64,000 bases of DNA from Acidobacteriota bacterium (GCA_026393755.1 JAPKZO010000032.1:215342-279341); one strand, 5' to 3'; shown: positions 1 to 9,933, counted from the first letter of the stretch. The notes: generated from the letters alone by a model not told the origin. Made by a program: numbers and translations.

Positions 1-2911
1 CTGAGTAGTAGGACGTATCGGGCCGGTCGGGAAAATCACGACTCATCGCCGTGACAAGCGGCGCCAGCGTCTCTGCCGCCCCGCGATCGGCCGCGAGCGA
101 GGCAAGTTGTTCCCACACGGCTGGGTCGGCCGGCGTGCGCCGGGCGGCTTCCCGCGCAACGCGCACGGCTTCGTCCCACTCGTCGTGCGATGCCAAAAGG
201 CGCGACAGCGCGACGCCGGCCGCCGAATTGGCCGGATCCTGCGTCAGCAGCCGCCGCAACAGAACCAACGCTTCGGGCGCCCGGTTGGCTGGCAGAGCCG
301 CCCTGGTGAGACCGTCAAGCGCCCCGCGATCTTTCGTGTCAAGCCCGATTGCACGAACAAAACTCTCCCAGGCCTGGCGCGGGGCTTCGGCTCGCAGGAG
401 CAGGCGTCCTCGGTCGACCCAGTCGGAGGCCGATGCGTACCTCAGAAGACGCGAGAAATCATCCGGCAGATTCTCAGCTTGGAAGAATCTGGGAAGCTCC
501 TCAACGGCCGTCGTGCCCCCGCGTCCGTAGATCGCTTTGGGCGCCGAGTACTCGAGGGCCAGTCGATCGTCAGACTGGAGCGGCGCGTGCGCGGCGTACG
601 CAAGAACCTGTCGAGGATCACCCGCGAGCAGAGACAGCACCGAGAACGGCCGCGTCGCGTCGACCGATCGAAGATCGCCGGCAACCTCTCGTGTGTTCCA
701 AAAGTCTGCGAGACGCGCCGCCCGCAGATCGAGCCGCGTCGTCGACCCAATCAGCAGCACGTCCGATTCTCCGACCAGCCACAGGGAAGTCTCTGGAAAG
801 ACGGAGGCGAAGGTCGCCACGATCGATCGCAGATCGGATTCCCGCATGTCGTAGGCGTGCGCCCACTGACAGGCGATTCCGCCGGGTGCGAGCCGGAGGC
901 GCACAGCATCGAAGAACTCGCGAGTGAAAAGCGCTGCCATCCCCGCGATCCATGGGTTTGACGGCTCTGAAATGATGACATCGTAGGCGGTGCGGGTCAG
1001 GAGCAAATGCGAACGCCCGTCGCCAACGACCAGCTGCGCGCGCGCATCGGCCAGCGCGTTGTGATTGACGTCCCGGAAGAACTCCGACGCGCGCACAACC
1101 TCGGGAGAGATCTCGATTACATCCACGTTCCGCACCGGGTGACGCAGCACGGCGGCCAGCGTCACGCCGCTGCCGAGGCCGATCACGCACGCTCGTCGCG
1201 GCGCCGGATGCATCAGCATCGGCAGATGCCCGAGCAGTTTCTGCGTCAGCATGTCGCCGCCGTCCGATGCGTCGATCTTGCCGTCGATGGCGAGCGTCGT
1301 CGTCCCGGCTGTGCGTTTGACTGAGACGGTGCCGATCGCGCCATCGGCGTAGTACAGCACCGTGCCTGCCCGAAGAGCGGACTCGGCATCGAGACCTGTC
1401 AGGTAGGGCGCGTACTTGTAGGCACCGCTCGCCAGCAGTTCGACATCCCAGGCGGGAACAATGAGTGCCGCGGCCAGAGCCAGGCCCGGTATCAACATCC
1501 CGACGATGCGGGGATGGTACGTGCGGGGTGGCATCGACAAGACGATGGCGCTTCCGACGACGCCCAACGCCGCGGATACTTGCACGGTGTGCTGCAGGCC
1601 CAGCATGGGAACGAGTACGAAACCTGCCAACAGCGCACCGACGATGGCGCCGGCCGTGTTGGCCGCGTAGATCCCGGCGACATCGTGAGACGCCCCATCG
1701 ACGTCACGGGTCGCGACAGCCAGCGCGAGCGGAAAGGCCGCACCGAGGGCGCTCGTCATGGGTAGCAGGACCGCGGCGCCAAGGAGCGCCTGCAGCCCGA
1801 TCATTCGCACAAGGGCAAAATCGGGGGCCGCTGCCGCCTCGGCGATGATCAGCGGAAGACGGTTGATGAATGTGGAGATCCCAACCGAGCCGATCGTGGT
1901 GAGCGCCAGGGCCGCACCGAGCCAGAAGACTGGCTGACGCGTCCTTCGCGCCAGCCATGTCCCAAAGGCCGCGCCAAGGGCGAGGCCGCCGATGAAGATC
2001 ACCAGCATGGCACTGAACGCGTACGTGGTGGGGCCGAGCACCAGCGCAAGCACCCGCGTCCAGGTGACTTCCGAGATGAGCGCCGCACAACCGGACAGCG
2101 CCAGGGCCACCGCCGCAAGCCAGGGCCGGGGCGGCGGCAACTCGAGAGTCTGGCCGGGCGGGTCGAGCCGATACCGTCGATTCCGCGCAGTCGTTGCGCG
2201 GCGATTCGGCACCGAGAAGACAGGGGGCGCGACTGGACCCGGTGGCTCAGAAGATCGTGCGGCGATTCGGAACGCCGCCATCGCGGCCATCACATTGATC
2301 GCGATCGCGGTGGCCACGGTCTGGCGTGCGCCGAACTGCGGCATCAGCAGGAAACCTGCTGCCAGCGCGCCGACGGACGCACCCAGCGTGTTGGCGGCGT
2401 ACAGCGCACCGGCTTCGCCACCGGGGTGGCCGGCCTCGCGAACCAGCCACCGCGTCGCTGCCGGGAAAGTCGCTCCCATGGCGGCCGTCGGCAGCGCCAG
2501 CAGCGCAAGACTGATGGCCAGACGTACGGCACCGAACAGCCACCCGGCGCCATCGTGGCCATACACAGCCGCCAGCATCGGTTTGCACGCTTCAAGGCCG
2601 AAGGGCACCAGTATGGCGCTTGCGGCGATGGTCACCTCGAGACCCGCGTAGATACGAAGGGCCCGCCGCCGGGACCATGACGGCGCCAGTTGCCCTGCCA
2701 CCAGCGCACCTGCTGCCATGCCGCCCATATAGGCCGCCAGCACCGTGCTGATGGCGGCTGTTCCGTGGCCCATGAGCAGGCCGAACACCCGCGTCCAGAC
2801 GACTTCGTAGATCAGGGCGGCAGCTCCAGACATCGCATAGATGGTCAGCAACGGCCAGTGGCGTGGCTGGAGAGCGGTCTGGGTGAACCCGTCTCGACGG
2901 TTCTGAGTCAT
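1..2911 (-). CDS. Fused MFS-like membrane protein / spermidine synthase-like protein with TPR tail (3' end outside window)
   Basis: The frame is open from ATG 2911 to the left edge, giving about 970 residues without a stop. The N-terminal half is hydrophobic and internally duplicated: near-identical segments with YAANTxGAxVGAL occur near residues 171 and 412, as in MFS-like membrane halves. A spermidine-synthase-type Rossmann domain follows, with a GLGSG SAM-binding motif near residue 575, an acidic VDVIEISPEVV strand end and EPSNPW. From about residue 830 the sequence becomes Ala/Arg-rich and helical, like TPR repeats. The family is widespread, but its substrate is usually unknown and true polyamine synthesis is not implied. 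It is divergent from the M14 peptidase gene. The C-terminus lies outside the window. Confidence 0.85.
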   Translation of the reverse strand, partial: MTQNRRDGFTQTALQPRHWPLLTIYAMSGAAALIYEVVWTRVFGLLMGHGTAAISTVLAAYMGGMAAGALVAGQLAPSWSRRRALRIYAGLEVTIAASAILVPFGLEACKPMLAAVYGHDGAGWLFGAVRLAISLALLALPTAAMGATFPAATRWLVREAGHPGGEAGALYAANTLGASVGALAAGFLLMPQFGARQTVATAIAINVMAAMAAFRIAARSSEPPGPVAPPVFSVPNRRATTARNRRYRLDPPGQTLELPPPRPWLAAVALALSGCAALISEVTWTRVLALVLGPTTYAFSAMLVIFIGGLALGAAFGTWLARRTRQPVFWLGAALALTTIGSVGISTFINRLPLIIAEAAAAPDFALVRMIGLQALLGAAVLLPMTSALGAAFPLALAVATRDVDGASHDVAGIYAANTAGAIVGALLAGFVLVPMLGLQHTVQVSAALGVVGSAIVLSMPPRTYHPRIVGMLIPGLALAAALIVPAWDVELLASGAYKYAPYLTGLDAESALRAGTVLYYADGAIGTVSVKRTAGTTTLAIDGKIDASDGGDMLTQKLLGHLPMLMHPAPRRACVIGLGSGVTLAAVLRHPVRNVDVIEISPEVVRASEFFRDVNHNALADARAQLVVGDGRSHLLLTRTAYDVIISEPSNPWIAGMAALFTREFFDAVRLRLAPGGIACQWAHAYDMRESDLRSIVATFASVFPETSLWLVGESDVLLIGSTTRLDLRAARLADFWNTREVAGDLRSVDATRPFSVLSLLAGDPRQVLAYAAHAPLQSDDRLALEYSAPKAIYGRGGTTAVEELPRFFQAENLPDDFSRLLRYASASDWVDRGRLLLRAEAPRQAWESFVRAIGLDTKDRGALDGLTRAALPANRAPEALVLLRRLLTQDPANSAAGVALSRLLASHDEWDEAVRVAREAARRTPADPAVWEQLASLAADRGAAETLAPLVTAMSRDFPDRPDTSYYS

Positions 2912-3074
2912 GGACTTCCTGGCGTCCGCGTTGCGGGCAGATTCTACCAGATGGTCCTCTTCGGGATCCGGACCAATCGGTCGCGCGCCCCGAAGAGATT
3001 GATCGTTGAGCGGATCGGCTTGACGGATTCACTGAATGGATCCGTAGATTTCAGGTCCAAAAGGCGTTAGGCTA

Positions 3075-3106
3075 CCGACCGTGCCTCGACGGTCGGCGTC
3101 CGACCG
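3075..3106 (+). promoter_or_regulatory. Three-arm alternative hairpin in the 5' leader of the M14 peptidase gene
   Basis: CCGACCG occurs at 3075-3081 and again at 3100-3106. Between them, at 3090-3096, lies its exact reverse complement CGGTCGG. The middle arm can pair with either flank, giving two mutually exclusive hairpins with loops of 8 and 3 nt. The structure lies about 20 nt upstream of the GGAGG ribosome binding site of the gene at 3140. The rest of the 2912-3139 intergenic region shows no gene; a weak TTGACG at 3020 is the only promoter-like hint. Confidence 0.4.
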
Positions 3107-3139
3107 CCGACGTCGCTAGAAAGCTGACGAGGAGGGTCA

Positions 3140-5980
3140 ATGTTGCAGAAGAGATCCTGGCTGGTCGCCTCCCTGCTGCTGGTGCTTGTATCTGCAGCCC
3201 CCGTGGCGCAATCACAAGGCAGGTTCACGCCTCCGACATTCGGACCATACACCGTCGGTGACGACTACTTTCTCGGCAACTACGCGCAGTTGCAGGCGTA
3301 CTTCGCCAAACTCGACCAGGAATCGGATCGGATGAAGGTGGTTGAGGTCGGCAAGACCGCGGAGGGGCGACCCATGATCATGGCGATCATCACCTCGCCC
3401 GAAAACCACAAGAAGTTGGACCGTTACAGGGACATTTCCCGGCGGCTCGCGCGCGCCGAGGACCTGACCGACGATCAGGCGCGTGCGCTGGCCGCCGAGG
3501 GCAAGGCGGTCGTCTGGATCGACGGCGGGCTGCACGCAACCGAAACGGTCAACGCGCAGGAACTGTTCCTGATGGCGTACCAGATGGTGAGCCAGAACGA
3601 TCCCGAAACGCTTCGGTTCCTCAACGACGTGATTCTGCTCTTGACGCCGGCCAATCCCGACGGCATGGATCTCGTGTCGAACTGGTACATGCGGGAACCG
3701 GACCCCAGGAAACGATCCACGGCAGCCATTCCGCGCCTCTACCAGAAGTACGTCGGTCACGACAACAACCGCGACTCGTACATCGCCAATCAACCCGAAA
3801 CGGAAGCGATCAACCGCCTGCTGTACATCGACTGGATCCCGCAGATCATGTACAACCAGCACCAGACCGGGCCGGTGGGCGCCGTCCTGTTTGTCCCGCC
3901 ATTCCGCGACCCGTTCAACTACAACGAAGATCCGCTGGTGCCGATGGGTATCGACCTGGTCAGCGCGTCGATTCACAACCGGTTTGTGACTGAGGGCAAG
4001 GGCGGGGCGGCGATGCGGTCCGAAGCTGCCTACTCGACGTGGTACAACGGCGGCGAGCGGACGACGGCCGGCTTTCACAATCAGATCGGCATCCTGACCG
4101 AAATCAAGGGTGACCCGACGCCGATCGAGATTCCGTTGGTGCTCGATCGCCAGTTGCCCCACCAGGATCTGCCGCTTCCGCTGCCGCCGCAGAAGGTGTG
4201 GCACTTCCGCCAGTCGATCGACTACATCATCTCGGCCAACCGCGCCATTCTCGATGTCGCCTCCAAGCACCGGGAGGACTTCCTGTTCCGGATCTATCGG
4301 ATGGGCCGAAACTCGATCGACCGCGGGAGCAGCGACTACTGGACGCTCCAGCCCCAATGGATCGAGCAGGCGAAGGCCGCGGCGGCGAAGGAGGCAGCAG
4401 GCAGCGCCGCCACCCGTTCTGGTCGCGGCGGTGAAACCCGCGTGGGCGAAGGCGTGCCAGTGCCGATGAAGTACTGGGATCTGATGCGCACGCCCGAGCG
4501 CCGGGATCCTCGCGGTTACATCGTGCCGGCCGATCAGGCCGATTTCATCACGGCGACGAAGTTCGTCAACGCCCTGATCAAGGCCGGCGTGGTCGTCCAT
4601 CGGGCGACAGGCCCGTTCCAGGTTGCAGGCAAGACGTACCCGGGTGGTTCGTACGTGGTGAAGGCCGCTCAAGCGTTTCGCCCGCACCTGCGCGACATGT
4701 TCGAGCCGCAAGATCACCCGAACGACTTCTTTTACCCAGGCGGACCACCCAAGCCGCCTTACGACGTGACCGGTTACACACTGGCCTTCCAGATGGGTGT
4801 GAAGTTCGATCGTATTATCGACGCGTTCGACGGCCCCTTCGAGGCGCTTCCGCTGACGCCTCTCAAGCCAGTTCCGGGCAAGGTGACGGCGGCGGCGAAA
4901 CCGGCGGTCGGCTACCTGCTCGACCATCGAGTAACCGATGCGTTCGTCGCCACGACACGGCTGCTTGGCGCGAAGGAAGAGGTCTACTGGCTGAAAGCCC
5001 CGTTTGCAGTGGGCGGCAAGACCTATCCCGCCGGTACTATCTACGTGCCGAACAGGCCCACGACTCGACCGTTCGTGGAACGGCTGGCCGCCGACTTGGG
5101 TTTGACGTTCGAAACAACGGCGGTGAAGCCGGCCGGCGATGCGTTCAAGCTGCGGCCGATGCGCGTCGCCCTGTGGGACCAGTACGGCGGTTCGATGCCA
5201 TCGGGTTGGATTCGCTGGATGTTCGAGCAGGCGTTTCCGCTGGCGTTCGATGTGATCTATCCGCCGGCTCTCGACGCCGGCAATCTGGCGGCAAAGTACG
5301 ACGTGATCATCTTCCCGACCGGAGCGATCCCTCTGGTTGACGGAGCGGCCGGCCGGGAGTCACGAGACGAGGGATCGGCTCCAGCCGACCTGCCGGCCGA
5401 GTTCAAAGACCGGGTCGGCAGCGTAACGGTGGCCACGACAGTGCCGCAACTCCGGAAGTTCGTGGAAGACGGGGGCACGATCGTCGCCATCGGCTCGTCG
5501 ACCAACATCGCGTACCATCTCGGACTGCCCGTGACCAGCGCGCTGGTCGACACAACGGCGGCGGGAGTGGAACGTCCGCTGACGGGAGACAAGTTCTACG
5601 TTCCGGGATCGGTGCTCCAGGCTAGCGTCGATCCTACGAATCCGTTGGCGTATGGATTCGACGAAACGGCGGACATGATGTTCGACCGAAGTCCGGCCTT
5701 CCGTCTCGGGCCTGATGCGCCGCTCCGCGGCGTGCGCCCGGTGGCATGGTTCCCCACCTCTCGGCCGCTCAAGAGTGGATGGGCCTGGGGGCAGCACTAT
5801 CTTAAGGGCACGATAATCGCAGTGGACGCCACCTTGGGAAAGGGCAAGGTGTGCCTCCTCGCGCCGGAAATCACCTTCCGTGGCCAGCCGCACGGCACGT
5901 TCAAGTTCCTCTTCAATGCCATCTACTACGGAGGCGCGCACGTGGTGAACGTGGCGCAGGCCGGTACGGCGATCAGGTAG
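3140..5980 (+). CDS. Secreted zinc carboxypeptidase, peptidase M14 family
   Basis: The product is 946 aa with a Sec signal peptide (about residues 1-25, ending APVAQSQG). The M14 zinc motif HxxE is present as GGLHATE (His132, Glu135). A likely third zinc ligand is His241 in MYNQHQTGPVG. The length greatly exceeds a bare M14 domain (about 300 aa). The C-terminal 600 residues resemble the Rossmann/glutamine-amidotransferase-like extensions of large bacterial M14 proteins, but I cannot name that part. An AGGAGGG site 5 nt before ATG 3140 fixes the start. It probably degrades peptides in the periplasm or outside the cell. A strong hairpin separates it from the next gene. Confidence 0.85.
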   Translation: MLQKRSWLVASLLLVLVSAAPVAQSQGRFTPPTFGPYTVGDDYFLGNYAQLQAYFAKLDQESDRMKVVEVGKTAEGRPMIMAIITSPENHKKLDRYRDISRRLARAEDLTDDQARALAAEGKAVVWIDGGLHATETVNAQELFLMAYQMVSQNDPETLRFLNDVILLLTPANPDGMDLVSNWYMREPDPRKRSTAAIPRLYQKYVGHDNNRDSYIANQPETEAINRLLYIDWIPQIMYNQHQTGPVGAVLFVPPFRDPFNYNEDPLVPMGIDLVSASIHNRFVTEGKGGAAMRSEAAYSTWYNGGERTTAGFHNQIGILTEIKGDPTPIEIPLVLDRQLPHQDLPLPLPPQKVWHFRQSIDYIISANRAILDVASKHREDFLFRIYRMGRNSIDRGSSDYWTLQPQWIEQAKAAAAKEAAGSAATRSGRGGETRVGEGVPVPMKYWDLMRTPERRDPRGYIVPADQADFITATKFVNALIKAGVVVHRATGPFQVAGKTYPGGSYVVKAAQAFRPHLRDMFEPQDHPNDFFYPGGPPKPPYDVTGYTLAFQMGVKFDRIIDAFDGPFEALPLTPLKPVPGKVTAAAKPAVGYLLDHRVTDAFVATTRLLGAKEEVYWLKAPFAVGGKTYPAGTIYVPNRPTTRPFVERLAADLGLTFETTAVKPAGDAFKLRPMRVALWDQYGGSMPSGWIRWMFEQAFPLAFDVIYPPALDAGNLAAKYDVIIFPTGAIPLVDGAAGRESRDEGSAPADLPAEFKDRVGSVTVATTVPQLRKFVEDGGTIVAIGSSTNIAYHLGLPVTSALVDTTAAGVERPLTGDKFYVPGSVLQASVDPTNPLAYGFDETADMMFDRSPAFRLGPDAPLRGVRPVAWFPTSRPLKSGWAWGQHYLKGTIIAVDATLGKGKVCLLAPEITFRGQPHGTFKFLFNAIYYGGAHVVNVAQAGTAIR

Positions 5981-5991
5981 GCCCCTCGACG

Positions 5992-6020
5992 GGAAGAGTC
6001 GAACCACGTTCGACTCTTCC
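5992..6020. terminator. 13-bp perfect hairpin between M14 gene and TPR gene
   Basis: Arms 5992-6004 and 6008-6020 are perfect reverse complements with a 3-nt loop (CAC). There is no T-tract, so this may be a weak or Rho-assisted terminator, or an mRNA-stabilising end. It sits 12 nt after the M14 stop codon and 18 nt before the ribosome binding site of the next gene. Confidence 0.55.
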
Positions 6021-6047
6021 TGCAGGCCCTTGCCCGCAGGAGAACTC

Positions 6048-7004
6048 ATGCACGAACTTCCCTGTTCTCGTCTCATGCGAACCGTCGCAATCTCAGCGTT
6101 GTGCCTGCTGGCTCTGGCCGGACCTGTCTTTGCGCAGGTCGGACGGATCTCGGGTGTTGTGAGCGACGATGTCGGCCAGCCGGTGAAGGGCGCAACAATC
6201 AAAGCAGAGAACCCGACCGCGACCCCCGGCACGGTCACGGCCACCGCCGACGACAAGGGCCGATTCTCTATGATCGGGCTGCAGAAGGGCATGTGGTCGT
6301 TCACGGTCTCGGCACGAGGCTACGCGCCGGTCCAGGGAAGAACTGAAGTCTCCACGCTCAGGCCAAACCCGCCGATTGAATTCCGGCTGAACCGGACGGC
6401 AGGCGGGTCCTCGTCATCCGCGACGGGGGGCGCGGGTTCAAAAGAACTGCAGGCGGCGCTGGAATCGGCCCGAGCATTCGTGGACGCCGGGCAGTACGAC
6501 CAGGCGATCGCGGCCTACAGGACGATTCTGGAGAAGACGCCTACGCTGACGACGATTAACCTCGAAATTGGCAACGCGTTCCGCCGGAAGAAGGACTACG
6601 ACCACGCCATCGAGGCGTACCAGGAAGTTCTCAAGACCGATCCGTCCAATGAGCGGGCGAGAATCAGCGTTGGCATGGCCTACATGGAGAAGGGGGATCT
6701 GGCGAAGGCCGAGGCGGCACTGACAGACGCGGCGGTGGCAGCTTCAGCCGGACGCGAAGTCTTCTACAGCCTCGGCGAAGTTCTGTTCGCCCAAGGCAAG
6801 CCGGAAGATGCGGCCAGGTGGTATCAGAAGGCCGCTGATGCTGATCCCACATGGGTCAAACCGGTGTTCAAGCTGGGAATGGTGGCCATCTCCAGGAACG
6901 ACAAGGACGCCGCCATCAAGTTCCTCGAAAGAGTCGTCGCCATGGATCCGGCGTCATCTGAGGCCGGGCAGGCCAAGGCGGCGATTGACCAACTCAAGAA
7001 GTAG
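6048..7004 (+). CDS. Secreted carboxypeptidase-regulatory-like and TPR-repeat protein
   Basis: The product is 318 aa. I chose ATG 6048 because GCAGGAGAA lies at ideal distance before it; a TTG six codons upstream is less likely. Residues 1-30 form a signal peptide ending VFAQ. Residues about 33-110 form a CarboxypepD_reg-like beta-sandwich (GRISGVVSDDVGQPVKGATI, then GRFSMIGLQKGMW). After a Gly/Ser linker, residues about 135-310 hold four or more TPR motifs (FVDAGQYDQAIAAYRTILEK, KKDYDHAIEAYQEVLK). Such proteins are typical of Acidobacteriota and probably scaffold periplasmic or outer-membrane complexes. It is convergent with the TonB receptor across a strong hairpin. Confidence 0.8.
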   Translation: MHELPCSRLMRTVAISALCLLALAGPVFAQVGRISGVVSDDVGQPVKGATIKAENPTATPGTVTATADDKGRFSMIGLQKGMWSFTVSARGYAPVQGRTEVSTLRPNPPIEFRLNRTAGGSSSSATGGAGSKELQAALESARAFVDAGQYDQAIAAYRTILEKTPTLTTINLEIGNAFRRKKDYDHAIEAYQEVLKTDPSNERARISVGMAYMEKGDLAKAEAALTDAAVAASAGREVFYSLGEVLFAQGKPEDAARWYQKAADADPTWVKPVFKLGMVAISRNDKDAAIKFLERVVAMDPASSEAGQAKAAIDQLKK

Positions 7005-7024
7005 ACACGTCGGAGTACAGGAAT

Positions 7025-7057
7025 GCGGGGCCGGGCTGTTGTTGTGCCCGGCCCCGC
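7025..7057. terminator. Bidirectional GC-rich terminator hairpin
   Basis: Arms 7025-7036 (GCGGGGCCGGGC) and 7046-7057 are perfect 12-bp complements with a 9-nt loop. The 3' flank is GGCCTTTCTCG, so the U-tract is short. It lies between the convergent TPR gene and TonB receptor gene and can serve both. Confidence 0.7.
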
Positions 7058-7080
7058 GGCCTTTCTCGAATCCACAGCGA

Positions 7081-9933
7081 CTAGAACTCGAACTTGAATC
7101 CCGCCTTCAGCACGCGCGGCGCGATGATCGACGAGATGCGCCCGAAGTAGCTCACCTTGGTCATGTTCGCGTCAAACTCCGCCTGTGACGCGAATCCCTG
7201 GGTCGTCGAGTACAGAGCCTGGGCGGCGTTGGTGTTCAACAGGTTGTGAACCTCGGCGAAGACGGTCGCCTTGACCCCCCCTCGCATCCTGATCGACTTC
7301 GCGCCCCGGAACGACAACAGGTTCATCCAATCGGCCCGGTACGTGCCCTGCGCTTCCGCACGAACCGTGGTGGACCCTTGCGTAAGCGCCAACACGAGGT
7401 TGCGATTGGTCGGCTGGCCAGAAAGCGCCTGGAAATTCAGGCCGAGACTGATGTCCCACGGCGCCTGAAAGCTACCGATAATCTTGATGGCATGGGGCTG
7501 ATCGTAGCCGCCCCTGCCGACGACGTTGATTTGGGCGTTGGGATCGTTCGGATCCTCTGCCTGCCGGCCGCCGCTGTCGACCCACACCGGCCCGTCCAGT
7601 TTCGACCACACGTACGATGCCTGGAGCTGCCACCGGTTGGCCATTCGCCTGTTGAACGACAACTCCAGCGACTTGTAGTGCAGTGTTCCCGGCACGTTCC
7701 GCCGGACAAACGCGTCGGTGCCAAGGTATGCCGCCTGCAGATTGTAAGCCGTGATGGTCGTGTCGTCAGCTGTCCCCTTCAGGTTGTCCGGGCCGTAGTC
7801 CGGAAACGACGCCGGCACGTACGCGCCCGCCGGGAACTGGTTGACGTCGGCCCACTGCTTGGTGAACCAGCGCTGTATCCACGACACCGACAGCCCGATG
7901 TTGGCGCCTACTTCGCGCTGGAAGCCGAGCGTGATCTCGTCGGTCTGAGGTGCGCTGAAGCCTGGGTCGATGCGGTTGTTCTTGGGAGAGAACACGCTTT
8001 TCGGGTTCGGATTGTACTCGTTTGCATCGACCACCCCGTTCCCGTTCAGGTCCCCATACCACGTGTAGATGTTCAGACCGCTTGTGCGCAACACGTTGGG
8101 GTTGATGACATCCGAGAAGTGCCACGTGTACATATGGTTGAAGTAGCGTCCGAAACTCACCTTCGCGACGTTGCGCGCATCGCTGGTCACCTTGTAGACG
8201 AACCCGAGACGCGGGGCCCACGTCTTCCACGCAAACCCCGACTCGAGCTTCGGATACGTGGTCCGTGGGAACCAGAGCCCGCCACCGGTCTGCTCGGGAA
8301 GATACCCGTCGTACAGGGCGTAGCGAAGGCCAAGATTGATCGTCATCCGCTTGAACGAGACCCGGTCCTGTGCGAAGACCGAGATGTTCTTCATGTGCGT
8401 CTTCTGGTCGAGGGGCGTGTTGTAGGTCCGAATTTCGTACGGAGTCTGCACCCCACTGACGTTTCGGTACCGATAGAACGTGTCGCCGAAATACCGGAGG
8501 CCGTCGGTGCCGAACCCGATCCAGTATTCGAAGCCGGCCTTCATCTGGTGGTTGCCCCCCATCCAGCCATCCCGGTAATGGGTGACGGCCCCATTGAGTT
8601 GGAAGCGCCGTGCGTCGCGGAATCGCTCGCCCGAGGCGTGCGCGCCCCAGTAGACGCCAGTAGTCGTGTTGTAGCTGGCCGGCGTCTTTCCGTCCCACTC
8701 CTTCGAGTAGTAGGTCGGCCAGTACATCCGCATGAAGCTGGAGGACAGTTCGGAGAACGTGTTCTGGCCAATCACGCTCGTCCAGTTCAGGTTCTCGAGA
8801 TTCTTATCCGAGATCTGGAACCACGTGGATTCCGGCGGCCGCGTCGCCGACGCGTCGCGGTTTGGCTGATTCTTCCGGTTAAATGTCCAGAACGCCGAGA
8901 GGTTGTTGTTCTGCGACAGTTTGTAGGTGGTCCGGAGCACGTAGTTGATCAGCTGCGTCTGGAACACTTTCGGAAAGCCGATGACGTCCTCCTGGGTCTT
9001 GTACTTCCGGTAGGAGACGTAGTACCAGACCTTGTCCCTGAGAACCGGGCCGCCGATGTCGGCGTTGATGTCGAGCAGTTGCTTCACGCGCGTGCCGACC
9101 GTGATGCCCTGCTTGCGCAGGTTGTCATCGATGTTGTCGCCGACCATGCCTTTGTTGGCGCCGGTAAAGTAAAACGTCCCCTTCAGCCGGTTGCTGCCGG
9201 ACTTCGGGATGACATTGATATTGGCGCCGCCCGGGCCGCCGATTTCGGCGCCCATGGCCGCTGTATCCACGGAGATCTCTTCGGCAGACCCGTAGTCCAT
9301 GTAGTACATCGACCCGTAATCCTGCGGCGTGTCGGTACTGACGCCGAAGTAGTTCAGGTTGTACTGCGTCGAACCGTGGGCGACCATGCCGGTCGACGTG
9401 CCGCTGTACAGGCCGCCGACGTCCTGGACCCCCATCACCATCCCTGGCAGCATCGTCGTCGATCCGAAGATGGTTCGTTGACTCGGAATCTCACTCAGGA
9501 TTTCCTTGTCGAGCCGCTGACCCACTTTCGCGTTTTCGACGTCCACGACCGGCGACGCGCCTGTGACGGTCACGGTTTCGCTCAGCGTCGCCAGCTTCAT
9601 CGGCGCGTCGATCGTCACTGTAGCGCGAACAGCGACGACCACGCCGTCCCTGATGTACGAGGCGAACCCGGCGAGTTCGAAGGTGATCTTGTAGAGGCCA
9701 GACGGGACGGCGGGAAACCGATAGGCGCCGTGTTCATTGGTGATGGCGGTCTTCACTCCCATCATGGCTGGCCCCGAGACGGTGACTGTCACCCCCGGAA
9801 TGATTGCGCCCTGCTGGTCGAGCGTCTTTCCGGTGATTTCACCAAAGTTCTGGCCCGTCTGAGCCGATGCCCCTCCCAGTCCAAGGACCAGGCCGAGCAA
9901 GACGGCACCTCCAATTGAGAGAACCCGTTTCAT
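7081..9933 (-). CDS. TonB-dependent receptor with N-terminal carboxypeptidase-regulatory-like domain
   Basis: The product is 950 aa from ATG 9933, which follows GGAGGAGGAGCAC, an unusually long run of Shine-Dalgarno repeats. The signal peptide ends near GGASAQTG. A CarboxypepD_reg domain follows (GEITGKTLDQQGAIIPGVTV), then a plug domain (DVENAKVGQRLDKEILSEIP) and an aromatic-rich beta-barrel ending in FKFEF, the usual C-terminal Phe signal for outer-membrane insertion. This Oar-like architecture is very common in Acidobacteriota. The substrate cannot be read from sequence. No TonB, ExbB or ExbD gene lies in the window. A good promoter lies about 165 nt upstream. Confidence 0.88.
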   Translation of the reverse strand: MKRVLSIGGAVLLGLVLGLGGASAQTGQNFGEITGKTLDQQGAIIPGVTVTVSGPAMMGVKTAITNEHGAYRFPAVPSGLYKITFELAGFASYIRDGVVVAVRATVTIDAPMKLATLSETVTVTGASPVVDVENAKVGQRLDKEILSEIPSQRTIFGSTTMLPGMVMGVQDVGGLYSGTSTGMVAHGSTQYNLNYFGVSTDTPQDYGSMYYMDYGSAEEISVDTAAMGAEIGGPGGANINVIPKSGSNRLKGTFYFTGANKGMVGDNIDDNLRKQGITVGTRVKQLLDINADIGGPVLRDKVWYYVSYRKYKTQEDVIGFPKVFQTQLINYVLRTTYKLSQNNNLSAFWTFNRKNQPNRDASATRPPESTWFQISDKNLENLNWTSVIGQNTFSELSSSFMRMYWPTYYSKEWDGKTPASYNTTTGVYWGAHASGERFRDARRFQLNGAVTHYRDGWMGGNHQMKAGFEYWIGFGTDGLRYFGDTFYRYRNVSGVQTPYEIRTYNTPLDQKTHMKNISVFAQDRVSFKRMTINLGLRYALYDGYLPEQTGGGLWFPRTTYPKLESGFAWKTWAPRLGFVYKVTSDARNVAKVSFGRYFNHMYTWHFSDVINPNVLRTSGLNIYTWYGDLNGNGVVDANEYNPNPKSVFSPKNNRIDPGFSAPQTDEITLGFQREVGANIGLSVSWIQRWFTKQWADVNQFPAGAYVPASFPDYGPDNLKGTADDTTITAYNLQAAYLGTDAFVRRNVPGTLHYKSLELSFNRRMANRWQLQASYVWSKLDGPVWVDSGGRQAEDPNDPNAQINVVGRGGYDQPHAIKIIGSFQAPWDISLGLNFQALSGQPTNRNLVLALTQGSTTVRAEAQGTYRADWMNLLSFRGAKSIRMRGGVKATVFAEVHNLLNTNAAQALYSTTQGFASQAEFDANMTKVSYFGRISSIIAPRVLKAGFKFEF

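Noticed and set aside
3212-4927. A 571-codon minus-strand frame antisense to the M14 peptidase
   Set aside because: Composition is His/Arg/Val-rich with no motif or ribosome binding site; the plus strand encodes a clear peptidase.
7246-9918. An 890-codon plus-strand open frame antisense to the TonB receptor
   Set aside because: It lacks any family motif, is Arg/Val/Asp-rich as expected from the reverse strand of a GC-rich gene, and the minus-strand frame has a signal peptide, plug and barrel.
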